DNA of 64,000 bases from Aquabacterium olei (GTDB lineage Bacteria; Pseudomonadota; Gammaproteobacteria; Burkholderiales; Burkholderiaceae_C), in contig NZ_CP029210.1 of the NCBI RefSeq assembly GCF_003100395.1, positions 3,410,001 to 3,474,000 of the forward strand, given 5' to 3'. Position 1 is the first letter of the stretch, and every line of letters begins with the position of its first letter. Below the pieces are notes generated by a model that saw nothing but the letters and a program-made list of their open reading frames with translations, was not told the DNA's origin and did no database searches. Position numbers and translations under genes: made by a program. This document shows positions 31,802 to 40,856 of the stretch, in pieces.

Positions 31802-32296
31802 TCAGCGCCGGGCCTTGGGAACCCAGGCCCAGACCATGCGGGCCTCGATCGGGGTCTCGCCGGCGGCGTCGGTGATGCGCACGGCCACCGTCACCTCGCC
31901 CTTGTCCTGCGCGTGCATCAGCGCGATCTGCTCTTCACTGAGGTGGGCCTCCGCGCGCAGGTCGCCCTGGGCGCGGCGCAGGTAGTCGATCTGCATCGTC
32001 TTGATCAGGGGCAGTTTGTCATCGGGCAGGTGCATGCCGACACTGAAGCCCGTGGCGGTTTCAGCCAGCAGCGCCATGCCGGCCGCATGCACACCCTGGA
32101 TGTGGTTCTGCACCGGCCGGCGGTTGCGGATGCCGACGACCACCCGCCGGGCGCTCACCTCTTCGAAGCGCAACCCCGCCGTGCCGACGAGCGGAACAAT
32201 GCGCCCGAGCACGAGGCTGACCAGCCGCACCCGCAGCGCGGTCGGCAGGGCATCGAAACGGGCCAGTGTGCGGGCAAGCTGGTTGGGACGGGTCAT
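31802..32296 (-). CDS. hotdog-fold protein (DUF4442/thioesterase-like)
   Basis: 164 residues from ATG 32296. The order PLVGTAGLRFEEVSARRVVVGIRNRRPVQNHIQGVHAAGMALLAETATG fits the DUF4442/PaaI-like hotdog group, with the HxxG-type segment NHIQGVHAAGMA in the place where acyl-CoA thioesterases bind substrate. The substrate is unknown. A palindrome 22-37 bases upstream of the start may be its operator. It stands alone, convergent with ppk2. Confidence 0.75.
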   Translation of the reverse strand: MTRPNQLARTLARFDALPTALRVRLVSLVLGRIVPLVGTAGLRFEEVSARRVVVGIRNRRPVQNHIQGVHAAGMALLAETATGFSVGMHLPDDKLPLIKTMQIDYLRRAQGDLRAEAHLSEEQIALMHAQDKGEVTVAVRITDAAGETPIEARMVWAWVPKARR

Positions 32297-32317
32297 GCAG
32301 TCACCTTCGAACGACAA

Positions 32318-32333
32318 GGTACCGGATGGTACC
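32318..32333. promoter_or_regulatory. GGTACC-GGAT-GGTACC inverted repeat
   Basis: A perfect 6-bp inverted repeat around a four-base centre lies 22-37 bases upstream of the hotdog gene start. Its minus-strand reading, GGTACC-ATCC-GGTACC, resembles the ACCATCCGGT-type cores of many TetR-family operators. No regulator gene is adjacent. Confidence 0.5.
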
Positions 32334-32366
32334 CGCATACGTCGATGGCCGCATGGCGTGCGCGAG

Positions 32367-33746
32367 TCAGGCCGGCAGCAGCGATGCCAGCGTCGCTGCA
32401 TCGAACCGCCCCTGGCCCGGCACCACCTGCTCCAGTTCAGACGGGGGCACGCCGAGCCAGCGGGCGAGCACCGCCCCCAGTTGCTGCACGGCCAGCGTGG
32501 GCAGCAGCCGCCCCTGGCCGACGTGGTGATCGCCATCCAGCCCCGCCGGCGGCAGCGTGCCGTAGAGGGCCCCGCCCTGCACGGCGCCGCCCAGGATCAG
32601 GTGGTGCCCGCCCCAGCCATGGTCCGACCCATCGCCATTGCTCGTGAGGGTGCGCCCGAAGTCGCTGGCGGTGAAGCTGGTGACCTGGTTCGCCAGGCCC
32701 AGCCGATCGACCTCGGTCTGGAAGGCCGCCAGCGCAGCCGCCACCTGGGCCAGCAGCTCCGGGTGGCGCGCACGCAGGTTGTCATGCAGGTCGAAGCCAC
32801 CCAGCTGCACGAAGAACACCTGGCGGCGCAGCCCGAGCGCGGCGCGGGCCGCCATCAGGCGCGCCACCATGCCGAGCTGCAGCCCCAGCGGCGTCGATGG
32901 GTCGAACCCCGCTGGGGTAGCGATGCCGGAGAGGCCGCTGCGCAGCCGAGCGTTCACGTCGATCGCACGGGCCATGATGCGTGCGTGCTCGCCGGCCAGG
33001 AGGTGCGGCTGCGTCGTGTCGGTGACGAGGCTGCGGAAGGCCGCCTCGCACGCCGCCGAGCCGAACAGTCCACCTTCCAGCGCCGCCAGCGAGGGCACGC
33101 CGGCGGGCGTGAGCATGTAGGGCACAGCGGTGTCCCCCGCCAGGAACACGGCCTGCCCGGCGGTGTTGATGCACGTGAGCGCCGCCACACTGTTGCCCGA
33201 CAGCACCGCATCGGCCGCACGCCCGCCCCAGCCCGACAGGGCGCCTTCGGGCGCACCGCTCTGCCACACCGACTGCTGGTCGTTGTGCGAGAACAGGCGC
33301 GGGGGCAGGGGCACGCGCCCTGCGCGGTAGTCGGCCAGCGAGGTAGGCTGCACGAGCGGGCCGATGTTGGCCAGCCACGCGAGCCGCCCATCGCGCCACG
33401 GCGCCATCAGCGGCAGCAGGGCCGGGTGCATGGCCACCGACCGCCCCGAAGCGATGGGCCCGAGCGTGGTGGCGGCCAGATCGTCGCGCGGCAAGGCGAG
33501 CATGCCACGGGCCGCGGCATAGGCGGCGTGCTCGGTCGGGTCCACCGGGATCAGCGTGTTGGCGTGGTCGTTGCCGCCCTGCAGGAAGACGCAGACCAGG
33601 GCCTTGTAGTCATCGCCCGGCGAGGCGGCGGCGGCCGCCTCGGCCATGTGCGACAGGTTGAGCGCCAGCGGCGCGGCCACGCCGGCCATCGACAGCGCAG
33701 CGCTGCGGCGAAGGAAGGCGCGTCGACTCAGAAGGGAAGGGGTCAT
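32367..33746 (-). CDS. DUF1501 family exported protein
   Basis: 459 residues. The twin-arginine signal SRRAFLRRSAALSMAGVAAPLAL suggests export in a folded state. The DUF1501 domain shows ALVCVFLQGGNDHANTLIPVD at its start, and later TSFTASDFGRTLTSNGDGSDHGWGGHHLILG, an alkaline-phosphatase/sulfatase-like metal site pattern. These proteins are almost always encoded with a DUF1800 partner, as here (9-bp gap). The biochemical role of the pair is not established. Confidence 0.9.
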   Translation of the reverse strand: MTPSLLSRRAFLRRSAALSMAGVAAPLALNLSHMAEAAAAASPGDDYKALVCVFLQGGNDHANTLIPVDPTEHAAYAAARGMLALPRDDLAATTLGPIASGRSVAMHPALLPLMAPWRDGRLAWLANIGPLVQPTSLADYRAGRVPLPPRLFSHNDQQSVWQSGAPEGALSGWGGRAADAVLSGNSVAALTCINTAGQAVFLAGDTAVPYMLTPAGVPSLAALEGGLFGSAACEAAFRSLVTDTTQPHLLAGEHARIMARAIDVNARLRSGLSGIATPAGFDPSTPLGLQLGMVARLMAARAALGLRRQVFFVQLGGFDLHDNLRARHPELLAQVAAALAAFQTEVDRLGLANQVTSFTASDFGRTLTSNGDGSDHGWGGHHLILGGAVQGGALYGTLPPAGLDGDHHVGQGRLLPTLAVQQLGAVLARWLGVPPSELEQVVPGQGRFDAATLASLLPA

Positions 33747-33755
33747 GGCGGGGCG

Positions 33756-35549
33756 TCAGCGCTGCACGAGGTACTGCGGGCTGGTCATGATCAGGAAGAA
33801 GGCCGCAACCACGCGGTTGCGGCGCTCGGTGTCGGAAGCCACGGTGATGCTGCCGACGGCGCTGCGGATGGTGCTCACGGTGGACGGGCTCAGCGTGCCG
33901 GCCCCGAGGTACAGCGCCAGCTGGTCCACCAGCGTGTCGGGCGTATCGGCCAGCGCCAGCCAGCGGGCATAGTCGGGCTCGAGCCCGCCCGCACCGAACG
34001 GCATCACCGCCAGCAGGAAGTTGGCATAGCCCATCACGGTGGACTCGTTGGTGATCTGGAATTCGGGGGCGACCAGGCCGCGCGCCGCCATGTCGGTGCC
34101 CACCGGCACATGCCCGGGCCGGAAGAAGTTGAAGACCGAGGGCGCACGCAACGGCGCCTGCCCCAAGGTGTCGCTGCCCGACAGGTCGGGAAAGGCCCAC
34201 TGGCCATCGACCGAACGCACCTGCGCCAGGCGCAGCCAGTGCAGCAGGCGCAGGATGGGCTCGCGCAGCTTGCCGTCGGTGAGCGCACCGGCTGCGGCGG
34301 TGTGGCGGATCTCGGGGCGGGCCTCGGGGTCGGCCAGCACGGCATGGATCACGCGCGCCAGATTGCCCCGCTCGCCGTTCGTGTCCGCGGCATTGAACAC
34401 GAGCGCCACGCGCCGCACGTAGTCGGGGCTGGGATTGCTGCACACCAGGCGCTGGATCAGCTGGCGGGCGATGAAGGGCCCGACGTTCGGATGGGCACAC
34501 AGCGCGTCCAGCGCCATGCCGAGCGCGGCGGGCCCCGGCGTGCCGGCCGGCACCACGCGCCCGTCGACCAGGCGCTTGGCCCCCGGGTCGTGGCGCTCCG
34601 GGTGGAAGTCCATCGGCTGGCGCAGGTAGTCGAAAGGCCCTTCCGGGTCGAGCGGGTTGAAGCCGTCCACATCCCAGCCGGTGAAGACGCGCGCCAGCTC
34701 GCTCACGGTGTCGGCGCTGTACGTGGCCTGCTGCGGTGTGCTGGGTGTGCCGTCCAGCTGCAGGGCGTCCAGCCCGATGGTGAACAGCTGCATCAGCTCG
34801 CGGGCGTAGTTTTCGTCCGGCTGGCGCCCCTGCTCATCGGCCCGGGCACTGCCGCGCATGCTGAGGTACACGCCCATGGCGGGCGACAGGGTGATCGCCT
34901 GCAGCAGCGAACGGAAGGAGCCGAAGCAGTGCTGTTCGAGCAGCTCCCACCAGGCCAGGCAGGCGAACTGCTTCCAGTAGGCGACCATGTTGAGGGGCGA
35001 GACGACGAAGATCTCGCTGAGGGCCAGCACGACACGCTGGCGCAGCACATCGGGCGCGGTGCTCAGGCGGCGCCACACCACGCGGTCGAGCCCGAAATCA
35101 CCGCGGGCGTAGAGCCGGTTGTTGAAGCCCATGGCGAGGCCCCAGTCCCACACGGAGGCCGGCGCGGCCATGGCGACCTGCGCCTCGAACCACGCCTCGG
35201 CACCGTCGCGCACCAGGGCGTCGACCTCGGCGGGCGTGGCGCCGAGTCCACCCTGGGCCAGCAGGCGGGCGGCACGCTCGCGCGTCATGGCCTCGAACGG
35301 CTGCGCGGCGCCCCGGCATGCGGGCTCGGCGGCGGCGGCGGCGGCACTCAGGCCCGTGCAACCGGGCGGCACCGCCGACGGCTCGGCACGCGGCGGCGCC
35401 GGCGAGCCGCCTCCACCACAGGCGCCCAGCACACTGCCAGCGAGGCTGGCCGTGGCGGCCATCGCACTGCGGCGCAGAGACCAGGCCTCGGCCTGCGCAG
35501 GCGCACCAGGCGGCGCCGCCCCGCGGGCTCCATCCCCCGTGTCCGTCAT
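33756..35549 (-). CDS. DUF1800 family exported protein
   Basis: 597 residues. The N-terminus has a Tat-like or lipoprotein-like signal (SLRRSAMAATASLAGSVLGACGGGG, with a candidate lipobox LGAC). The DUF1800 domain includes ARLLAQGGLGATPAEVDALV, NYARELMQLFTIGLDALQLDGTP, ELARVFTGWDVDGF, HPNVGPFIARQLIQRLV and PSVFNFFRPGHVPVG. It precedes the DUF1501 gene on the same strand and they are surely co-transcribed. Function is unknown. Confidence 0.9.
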   Translation of the reverse strand: MTDTGDGARGAAPPGAPAQAEAWSLRRSAMAATASLAGSVLGACGGGGSPAPPRAEPSAVPPGCTGLSAAAAAAEPACRGAAQPFEAMTRERAARLLAQGGLGATPAEVDALVRDGAEAWFEAQVAMAAPASVWDWGLAMGFNNRLYARGDFGLDRVVWRRLSTAPDVLRQRVVLALSEIFVVSPLNMVAYWKQFACLAWWELLEQHCFGSFRSLLQAITLSPAMGVYLSMRGSARADEQGRQPDENYARELMQLFTIGLDALQLDGTPSTPQQATYSADTVSELARVFTGWDVDGFNPLDPEGPFDYLRQPMDFHPERHDPGAKRLVDGRVVPAGTPGPAALGMALDALCAHPNVGPFIARQLIQRLVCSNPSPDYVRRVALVFNAADTNGERGNLARVIHAVLADPEARPEIRHTAAAGALTDGKLREPILRLLHWLRLAQVRSVDGQWAFPDLSGSDTLGQAPLRAPSVFNFFRPGHVPVGTDMAARGLVAPEFQITNESTVMGYANFLLAVMPFGAGGLEPDYARWLALADTPDTLVDQLALYLGAGTLSPSTVSTIRSAVGSITVASDTERRNRVVAAFFLIMTSPQYLVQR

Positions 35550-35601
35550 CCCCGTGTTCCCCCTGATTCTTTACGGATGCGGGCACTGTAGGCGGGCCGT
35601 G

Positions 35602-35636
35602 TGTCAGCACTCAAGGCGCGTTACGCCTTGCTGACA
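35602..35636. other. strong imperfect hairpin between metE and the DUF1800 gene
   Basis: TGTCAGC (35602-35608) pairs with GCTGACA (35630-35636) and AAGGCG (35613-35618) with CGCCTT (35624-35629), giving a 13-bp stem with a four-base bulge and a five-base loop. Both flanking genes are on the minus strand, metE upstream. It could terminate metE transcription, though no T run follows on that strand, or act in the leader of the DUF1800 operon. Confidence 0.55.
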
Positions 35637-35676
35637 TCTTTCGGGGGTGGCGGGTGCACAAAACAACAGCGACGGA

Positions 35677-37980
35677 TCAGGCGGCCCGCGCGGCTTCGGC
35701 CGGCAGCGCCCAGCGCGCACGCAGCGCCCGGGCCGCCGCGACCATGTTGGCCAGCGCGGCCCGGGTTTCAGGCCAGCCACGCGTCTTCAGGCCGCAATCG
35801 GGGTTGACCCACAGCCGGTCTGACGGGATCACGCTGGCGGCCCGCACCAGCAGCGTCGTCATCGCCGTCACGCTGGGCACACGCGGCGAATGGATGTCGT
35901 ACACACCCGGCCCGATCGCGTTGGGGTAGGCAAAGGCGCCGAACCCATCCAGCAGGGCCATGGCCGACCGCGCCGTTTCGATGGTGATGACATCGGCGTC
36001 GAGCGCCGCAATGGCCGGCAGGATGTCGTTGAACTCGGAATAACACATGTGCGTGTGGATCTGCGTCTCGTCCCGCACGCCGCACGAGGCCACCTTGAAG
36101 GCGCGCACGGCCCAGTCGAGGTAGTGGGCCCAGTCGCTGCGGCGCAGCGGCAGCCCTTCGCGGAACGCCGGCTCGTCGATCTGGATCAGGCGGATGCCGG
36201 CGCGCTCCAGGTCGAGTACCTCGTCGCGCACGGCCAGCGCCAGCTGCAGTGCCGTGTGCTCGCGCGGCTGGTCGTCACGCACGAAGGACCATTGCAGCAG
36301 CGTCACGGGTCCGGTGAGCATGCCCTTCATCGGCCGCTCGGTCAGCGACTGCGCATACCGCGTGGTCTCGACGGTGATGGGCTCGGGCCGCAACACGTCG
36401 CCATACAGGATCGGCGGCTTGACGCAGCGCGAGCCATAGCTCTGCACCCAGCCGTGGTCGGTGAAGGCAAAGCCGAAAAGTTGCTCGCCGAAGTACTCGA
36501 CCATGTCGTTGCGCTCGGCCTCGCCATGCACGAGCACGTCCAGGCCCAGCGCTTCCTGCTCGCGCACCGCCAGCCGGATCTCGTCGCGGATGCGGTGCAG
36601 GTAGGCCATGGCCGAGAGCTCGCCCCGGCGGTGGGCCGCACGCGTCTGGCGGATGGCGGCCGTCTGCGGGAAGGAGCCGATGGTGGTGGTGGGCAGCGGC
36701 GGCAGGCCGAGCGCCTGCTGCTGCAACACCGCGCGCTCGGCGAACGCTCGCCCTCGCTGCGCCATGTCGACCGTGACCTGCGCCAGCCGGCGCTGCACCG
36801 CCCGGTGCGTGACGCGGGGCGAGGCCCGGCGCCCCGCCACGGCGGCTTCCGCCTGGGCGAGCGCCTCGGCCACGGCCGGCGCCCCTTCGTCGAGGGCGCG
36901 CGCCAGCAGGTGCAGCTCGTCGAGCTTCTCGGTGGCAAAGGCCAGCCAGCTGCGCAACTCCGGATCGAGCCGCGTTTCGGGTGCCAGGCTCACCGGCACG
37001 TGCAGCAGCGAGCAACTGGGCGCCAGCCACAGGCGCTCGCCCCAGGCGGCATGGGCCTCACGCACCAGGGTCAGCACGCGGCGCAGATCGGTGCGCCAGA
37101 TGTTGCGGCCGTCGACCACTCCGAGCGACAGCACCCGGTCACGCGGCCAGGCGGCCAGCCAGGCGGGCAGCTGCTGCGGTGCGCGCACCAGGTCGAGGTG
37201 GACGCCGTCCAGCGGCAGCGCGGCCAGCGCCTCGGCATGTTCCGCCGCCGAACCGAAGGGCAGCGCCAGCAGCGTCTTCAGGCCCTCGACCTGCAAGGCC
37301 GCACAGCTGGCCGGCAAGGCCGCACGCCAGGCCTCTGGCAGATCGAGGCAGAGCACCGGCTCGTCGACCTGCACCCACGCCACACCGCGGCGCTGCAACG
37401 CGGTCAACAGGCGCTGGTAGGCGGCCAGCACGCGGGGCAGCAGATCCAGCCGGTCAGTTGTGGCACCGCCATCCCAGCGCGCCAGCCACAGCAGCGTCAA
37501 GGGGCCGGGCAGCGCCACCTTGACGGCGTGGCCCAGCGCGTGCGCCTCGTCGACCTCGTCGAGCAACCAGGTCACACCGCCGTCGAAGCGGGTGTGCTCG
37601 TCGAACTCGGGCACGAGGTGATGGTAGTTGGTGTCGAACCACTTGGTCATGTCCATGGCCGGGTGGTCGGCGTTGCCGCGGGCCAGCGCAAAGTACTGCG
37701 TGAGGGTCAGCGCCCGCGCATCGAACCCGAAGCGCCGCGGCAAGGCGCCGAGGGTGGCGCACAGGGTGAGGATGTGGTCGTACCAGGCGAAGTCGCCGAC
37801 GGTGACGAAGGCCAGCCCGGCCTCGCGCTGGGCTTGCCAGTGGCGGGCACGCAGGCTGCGGCCGGTGTCCTGCAGGCGGGTGGCATCGGGGTCTTCGCCC
37901 CGCCAGAACGACTCGAGCGCGTGCTTGAGTTCGCGGTGGGCGCCAATGCGCGGAAAGCCAAGAATGTGGGTGGTGGTCAT
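35677..37980 (-). CDS. metE: cobalamin-independent methionine synthase MetE
   Basis: Zinc enzyme that moves a methyl group from 5-methyltetrahydropteroyl-triglutamate to homocysteine. 767 residues from ATG 37980 ([19 protein letters not shown]), the normal length. The two barrels are seen, with [13 protein letters not shown] at the N-terminus, TTIGSFPQT opening the C-terminal barrel, and zinc-ligand regions HTHMCYSEF and [12 protein letters not shown] perfect MetR box lies about 82-96 bases upstream, and metR is 22 kb away in this window. Confidence 0.98.
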   Translation of the reverse strand: MTTTHILGFPRIGAHRELKHALESFWRGEDPDATRLQDTGRSLRARHWQAQREAGLAFVTVGDFAWYDHILTLCATLGALPRRFGFDARALTLTQYFALARGNADHPAMDMTKWFDTNYHHLVPEFDEHTRFDGGVTWLLDEVDEAHALGHAVKVALPGPLTLLWLARWDGGATTDRLDLLPRVLAAYQRLLTALQRRGVAWVQVDEPVLCLDLPEAWRAALPASCAALQVEGLKTLLALPFGSAAEHAEALAALPLDGVHLDLVRAPQQLPAWLAAWPRDRVLSLGVVDGRNIWRTDLRRVLTLVREAHAAWGERLWLAPSCSLLHVPVSLAPETRLDPELRSWLAFATEKLDELHLLARALDEGAPAVAEALAQAEAAVAGRRASPRVTHRAVQRRLAQVTVDMAQRGRAFAERAVLQQQALGLPPLPTTTIGSFPQTAAIRQTRAAHRRGELSAMAYLHRIRDEIRLAVREQEALGLDVLVHGEAERNDMVEYFGEQLFGFAFTDHGWVQSYGSRCVKPPILYGDVLRPEPITVETTRYAQSLTERPMKGMLTGPVTLLQWSFVRDDQPREHTALQLALAVRDEVLDLERAGIRLIQIDEPAFREGLPLRRSDWAHYLDWAVRAFKVASCGVRDETQIHTHMCYSEFNDILPAIAALDADVITIETARSAMALLDGFGAFAYPNAIGPGVYDIHSPRVPSVTAMTTLLVRAASVIPSDRLWVNPDCGLKTRGWPETRAALANMVAAARALRARWALPAEAARAA

Positions 37981-38011
37981 GGACTTGATTCGGATCAGAC
38001 GGGATGGCGGC

Positions 38012-38040
38012 AGTCTGGCCATCACCCATCCATGAATCAA
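38012..38040 (-). promoter_or_regulatory. candidate metE promoter
   Basis: Minus strand: TTGATT (38035-38040) and CAGACT (38012-38017) are 17 bases apart. The weak -10 fits an activator-dependent promoter; the MetR box centre would be near -64 from the predicted start. Confidence 0.4.
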
Positions 38041-38061
38041 GCGAGATCTTTTCAGCGATAC

Positions 38062-38076
38062 ATGAACCATATTCAT
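38062..38076 (-). promoter_or_regulatory. MetR-binding site upstream of metE
   Basis: ATGAACCATATTCAT contains TGAA-N5-TTCA, an exact match to the known MetR box of enterobacteria, as a perfect palindrome arm pair. It lies upstream of metE and just past the terminator of the PEP-CTERM gene. Confidence 0.8.
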
Positions 38077-38080
38077 GCAT

Positions 38081-38111
38081 CAAAAAACAAAAAAGGCCCC
38101 GAAGGGCCTTT
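38081..38111 (-). terminator. intrinsic terminator of the PEP-CTERM gene
   Basis: An 8-bp stem AAAGGCCC/GGGCCTTT (38092-38099 with 38104-38111) closes a loop that reads UUCG on the minus strand. It is followed there by a T-rich tract (38081-38094). It lies 24 bases past the PEP-CTERM gene stop and shields the metE promoter. Confidence 0.9.
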
Positions 38112-38134
38112 CATACCGTGCGGCGGATCCGCGC

Positions 38135-38815
38135 TCAGGCTTTGCGGCGGCGCACCAGCGCCAGGCCGGCAAGACCCAGCGCCATCAGGCCGAAGGTCCC
38201 GGCTTCGGGCACGGGCGTGACACGCACCAGATCCTGGTAGCTGCCATTGCTCAGCTTCTCGACCTTGACCAGCGAGGGGCCTTCCCAGTTGTAGGCGGCG
38301 CTCAGGTAAGTGTTGGCCAAGCTGGCGAGGCTCAGACCGCTCGCGCTCGTGTCATTGACGTACAGCGTGCCGCTGCCCTTGGTCAGGCTGGCGGTGGTGG
38401 CGGTCTCGTGCATGATTTCCCACACGGCCAGTTGCAGGGCGGCGTACTCGAGGCCGCTGTCAACCTTGGCCGAGCCCGAGAACGAGGCGACCGACGAGAA
38501 CAGGCCCTGGAGCAGGGTCTGGTCGGCGCTGCCGAAGGTGCCCACGTAATACGTCTGCCAGTTGCTGCTGGTGAACTGGCTGATCTCGGCGCAGAAGGCG
38601 AGGAAGCTCTTGCCCGCGCTGGTGGTGACCTGGAACGAGCCGGCGTCGACGGACAGGGTGTCCCAGCCGTACTTCACCGAGGTGGTGGCGTGGGTGGACG
38701 CGCTGGTGTAGCCGTCCGTCTTGAGGGTGATCGGGGTGCCGGTGGCGTGGGCGGCACCCAGGCCGAGACCGAAACCGAGCGCCGTCGCCACTGCGGCGCG
38801 TTGAATGAATGCCAT
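38135..38815 (-). CDS. PEP-CTERM sorting domain protein
   Basis: 226 residues. An N-terminal signal peptide (MAFIQRAAVATALGFGLGLGAAHA) and a Ser/Thr-rich secreted body end in the tripartite sorting tail VPEAG, a hydrophobic helix FGLMALGLAGLALV, and RRRKA. PEP-CTERM tails are processed by exosortase in exopolysaccharide-making bacteria. The motif here is VPEA, not the more common VPEP. AAGGACAGG before the ATG is a good ribosome site. No exosortase gene is in the window. Confidence 0.88.
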   Translation of the reverse strand: MAFIQRAAVATALGFGLGLGAAHATGTPITLKTDGYTSASTHATTSVKYGWDTLSVDAGSFQVTTSAGKSFLAFCAEISQFTSSNWQTYYVGTFGSADQTLLQGLFSSVASFSGSAKVDSGLEYAALQLAVWEIMHETATTASLTKGSGTLYVNDTSASGLSLASLANTYLSAAYNWEGPSLVKVEKLSNGSYQDLVRVTPVPEAGTFGLMALGLAGLALVRRRKA

Positions 38816-38910
38816 GCCCTGTCCTTGCGGTGTGAGGAGATTTCTTTGAAGACCCCGTTGACTCTACGGAGAAGTGCGTCGTCTTTCCATCCCTCAGGCC
38901 GGTGGATGCG

Positions 38911-39624
38911 TTATGCCGGTGGCTGAGTCAGCACATCCCGGGCGATGCGCCCGTCCACCAGCTCGATGATGCGGTCGCAGCGCGCCGCCAGCCGCGGGTC
39001 ATGCGTGACGATCAGGAAGGCCGTGTGGCCCTGGCTGTGCACCTCGCGCAGCAGCCGGAACACCTCGTCCGACGAGGCGGTGTCGAGGTTGCCGGTGGGC
39101 TCGTCGGCAAGGATCAGCGCGGGCTCGAGCATCAGCGCCCGCGCCATCGCCACGCGCTGCTGCATGCCGCCCGAGAGCTGGGCCGGGCGTCGGTCCATCG
39201 CGTCGGCCAGGCCCACAGCCCGGAGCAAGGCCTGCCCGCGCGCGCGCTGGGCTGCGCCCACGTGGCCGTCGCGCACCAGCGCCGGCAGGGTCACGTTCTC
39301 GAGCGCCGAGAAGGCCGGAAGCAGGTGGTGGAACTGGAAGACGAAGCCCAGGGCCTCCCGGCGCAGGCGGGTGAGTTCGTCGTCGGCCAGGTCCTGCACG
39401 GCCTGGCCCAGCAGGCGGTGCTCGCCCGAGGTCGGCCGCTCCAGCAGGCCCAGGATGTTGAGCAGCGTGCTTTTGCCCGAGCCGGACGGGCCGATCAGCG
39501 CGACGAACTCGCCGCGCGCCAGGCTGAGGTCCAGCGCATGCAGCACCTGAACTTCGTTGGGCTGGCCCGTGTTGTAGGTCTTGCTCAGGCCGCGCAGGCG
39601 CAGCAGCTCGGTGGCGTCGTTCAT
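38911..39624 (-). CDS. ABC transporter ATPase (LolD/MacB type)
   Basis: 237 residues. Walker [10 protein letters not shown], the signature [15 protein letters not shown], Walker [14 protein letters not shown] and the H-loop THD are all present. Sequence type and context match ATPases that power FtsX-fold permeases. It overlaps the permease stop by four bases and is the last gene of an adaptor-permease-ATPase operon, which together resembles a MacAB-type efflux or lipoprotein-release system split into separate polypeptides. Confidence 0.93.
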   Translation of the reverse strand: MNDATELLRLRGLSKTYNTGQPNEVQVLHALDLSLARGEFVALIGPSGSGKSTLLNILGLLERPTSGEHRLLGQAVQDLADDELTRLRREALGFVFQFHHLLPAFSALENVTLPALVRDGHVGAAQRARGQALLRAVGLADAMDRRPAQLSGGMQQRVAMARALMLEPALILADEPTGNLDTASSDEVFRLLREVHSQGHTAFLIVTHDPRLAARCDRIIELVDGRIARDVLTQPPA

Positions 39625-40844
39625 AGTCGAATGGCCTGGGCCGGATCCATGCGGGCGGCGCGACGGGCCGGCGCCATGGCGGCCAGCACCCCGGCCACCA
39701 GCGTGACACCGACCGCCTGCAGCGCCATTTCAGGCGGCAGCGTGATCGCGAACAGCGGCAGGCCATCGGCCCCGCGCACAAAGGTGGTGAAGGCCTTGAT
39801 CATGGCCATGGCGAGCACGACGCCCGCGATTGACCCCAGGGCGCCCACCAGCGCACCCTGCAGCAGGAACACGCGCAGGATCTGCGCCCGCGTGGCCCCC
39901 ATGGCGCGCAGGATGCCGATCTCGCGCTGCTTCTGCACCACCGACACCACCAGCACGCTGGCGATGCCCATGACGACCACCACCATGACCACGCCACGGA
40001 TGAGCGTCGTGCTGATGGTCTGGGCATTCAAGGCCGTGACAAGCTGCGCGTTGCTTTCCTGCCAGCTTTCGACCTTGTAGGGCAGCTCACGCCCCAGTTC
40101 GGCGGCCAGCGTGCGCGCAGCCCACACGTCGGCCAGCCGCAGATCGAGCTGGGTGACGCCGCCCGCCACATCGAGCAGGCTTTGCGCCGCCCGCAGCGGC
40201 ATGATGACCACGCGGCGGTTGAGGTCCTTCACGCCCAGGTCGACCAGCCCGCTGATGCGCAGCGTGTCGGTGCGATCGCCGGTGGAGACCGTGAGCCGGT
40301 CGCCCACGCGCAGGCCCAGGTCCCGTGCCAGCGTCTGGCCGATGATGGCCTCACCCGGGCCCATGCGCAGCGCGCCATCCACCAGCTTGTCGCGCAGGTT
40401 GACGATGCGGTCGTACAGTGCCAGTTCCACCCCGGTGATCGCGACCGCGCGCGTGGCCTCGCCCCGCCGGGCCAGTGCGGCCCCGGTCGCCATCGGGGAA
40501 ACCGCGTCGACGCCCGCCCGACGTGCCAGCGCCTGCTGCAGCGCCGGCCAGTTGGCCACGGTGCGCAGCCGCTGCGCACGGGCCTGGGTTTCGCTCAACA
40601 CCATCGTGTCGCCGGGCCGGGGCCACGCAGGCGTCACGACCTCGTCGGGCGGCGACAGCACCACATGGGCCTGGGCCCCCAGCGTGCGGTTCAAGGTGTT
40701 GGCCTGCAGGCCGGTGACCAGGGCCGAGATGTAGGCCACCACCGCCACGCCGGCGGCCACGCCCGCGATGATGAGCACGCTCTGAAAGCGCCCTTCGCGC
40801 AGGAAGCGCACCGCCACCTGCCATTCGAATCCGATGCCCCGCAT
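39621..40844 (-). CDS. FtsX-fold ABC permease (MacB/LolC-like)
   Basis: 407 residues. A membrane helix near residues 20-42, a large periplasmic MacB-PCD-like domain, and three C-terminal helices (from [20 protein letters not shown] onward) give the FtsX topology. The motif [31 protein letters not shown] is the coupling region shared by this group. It is flanked by its adaptor (12-bp gap) and ATPase (4-bp overlap). The exported substrate is unknown. Confidence 0.92.
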   Translation of the reverse strand: MRGIGFEWQVAVRFLREGRFQSVLIIAGVAAGVAVVAYISALVTGLQANTLNRTLGAQAHVVLSPPDEVVTPAWPRPGDTMVLSETQARAQRLRTVANWPALQQALARRAGVDAVSPMATGAALARRGEATRAVAITGVELALYDRIVNLRDKLVDGALRMGPGEAIIGQTLARDLGLRVGDRLTVSTGDRTDTLRISGLVDLGVKDLNRRVVIMPLRAAQSLLDVAGGVTQLDLRLADVWAARTLAAELGRELPYKVESWQESNAQLVTALNAQTISTTLIRGVVMVVVVMGIASVLVVSVVQKQREIGILRAMGATRAQILRVFLLQGALVGALGSIAGVVLAMAMIKAFTTFVRGADGLPLFAITLPPEMALQAVGVTLVAGVLAAMAPARRAARMDPAQAIRL

Positions 40845-40856
40845 GGCGTGCGGACC

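Noticed and set aside
38002..38022. GATGGC-N9-GCCATC inverted repeat before metE
   Set aside because: The spacer is long and the arms lie within the predicted -10 region; likely a chance match in a GC-rich leader, while the MetR box explains regulation better.
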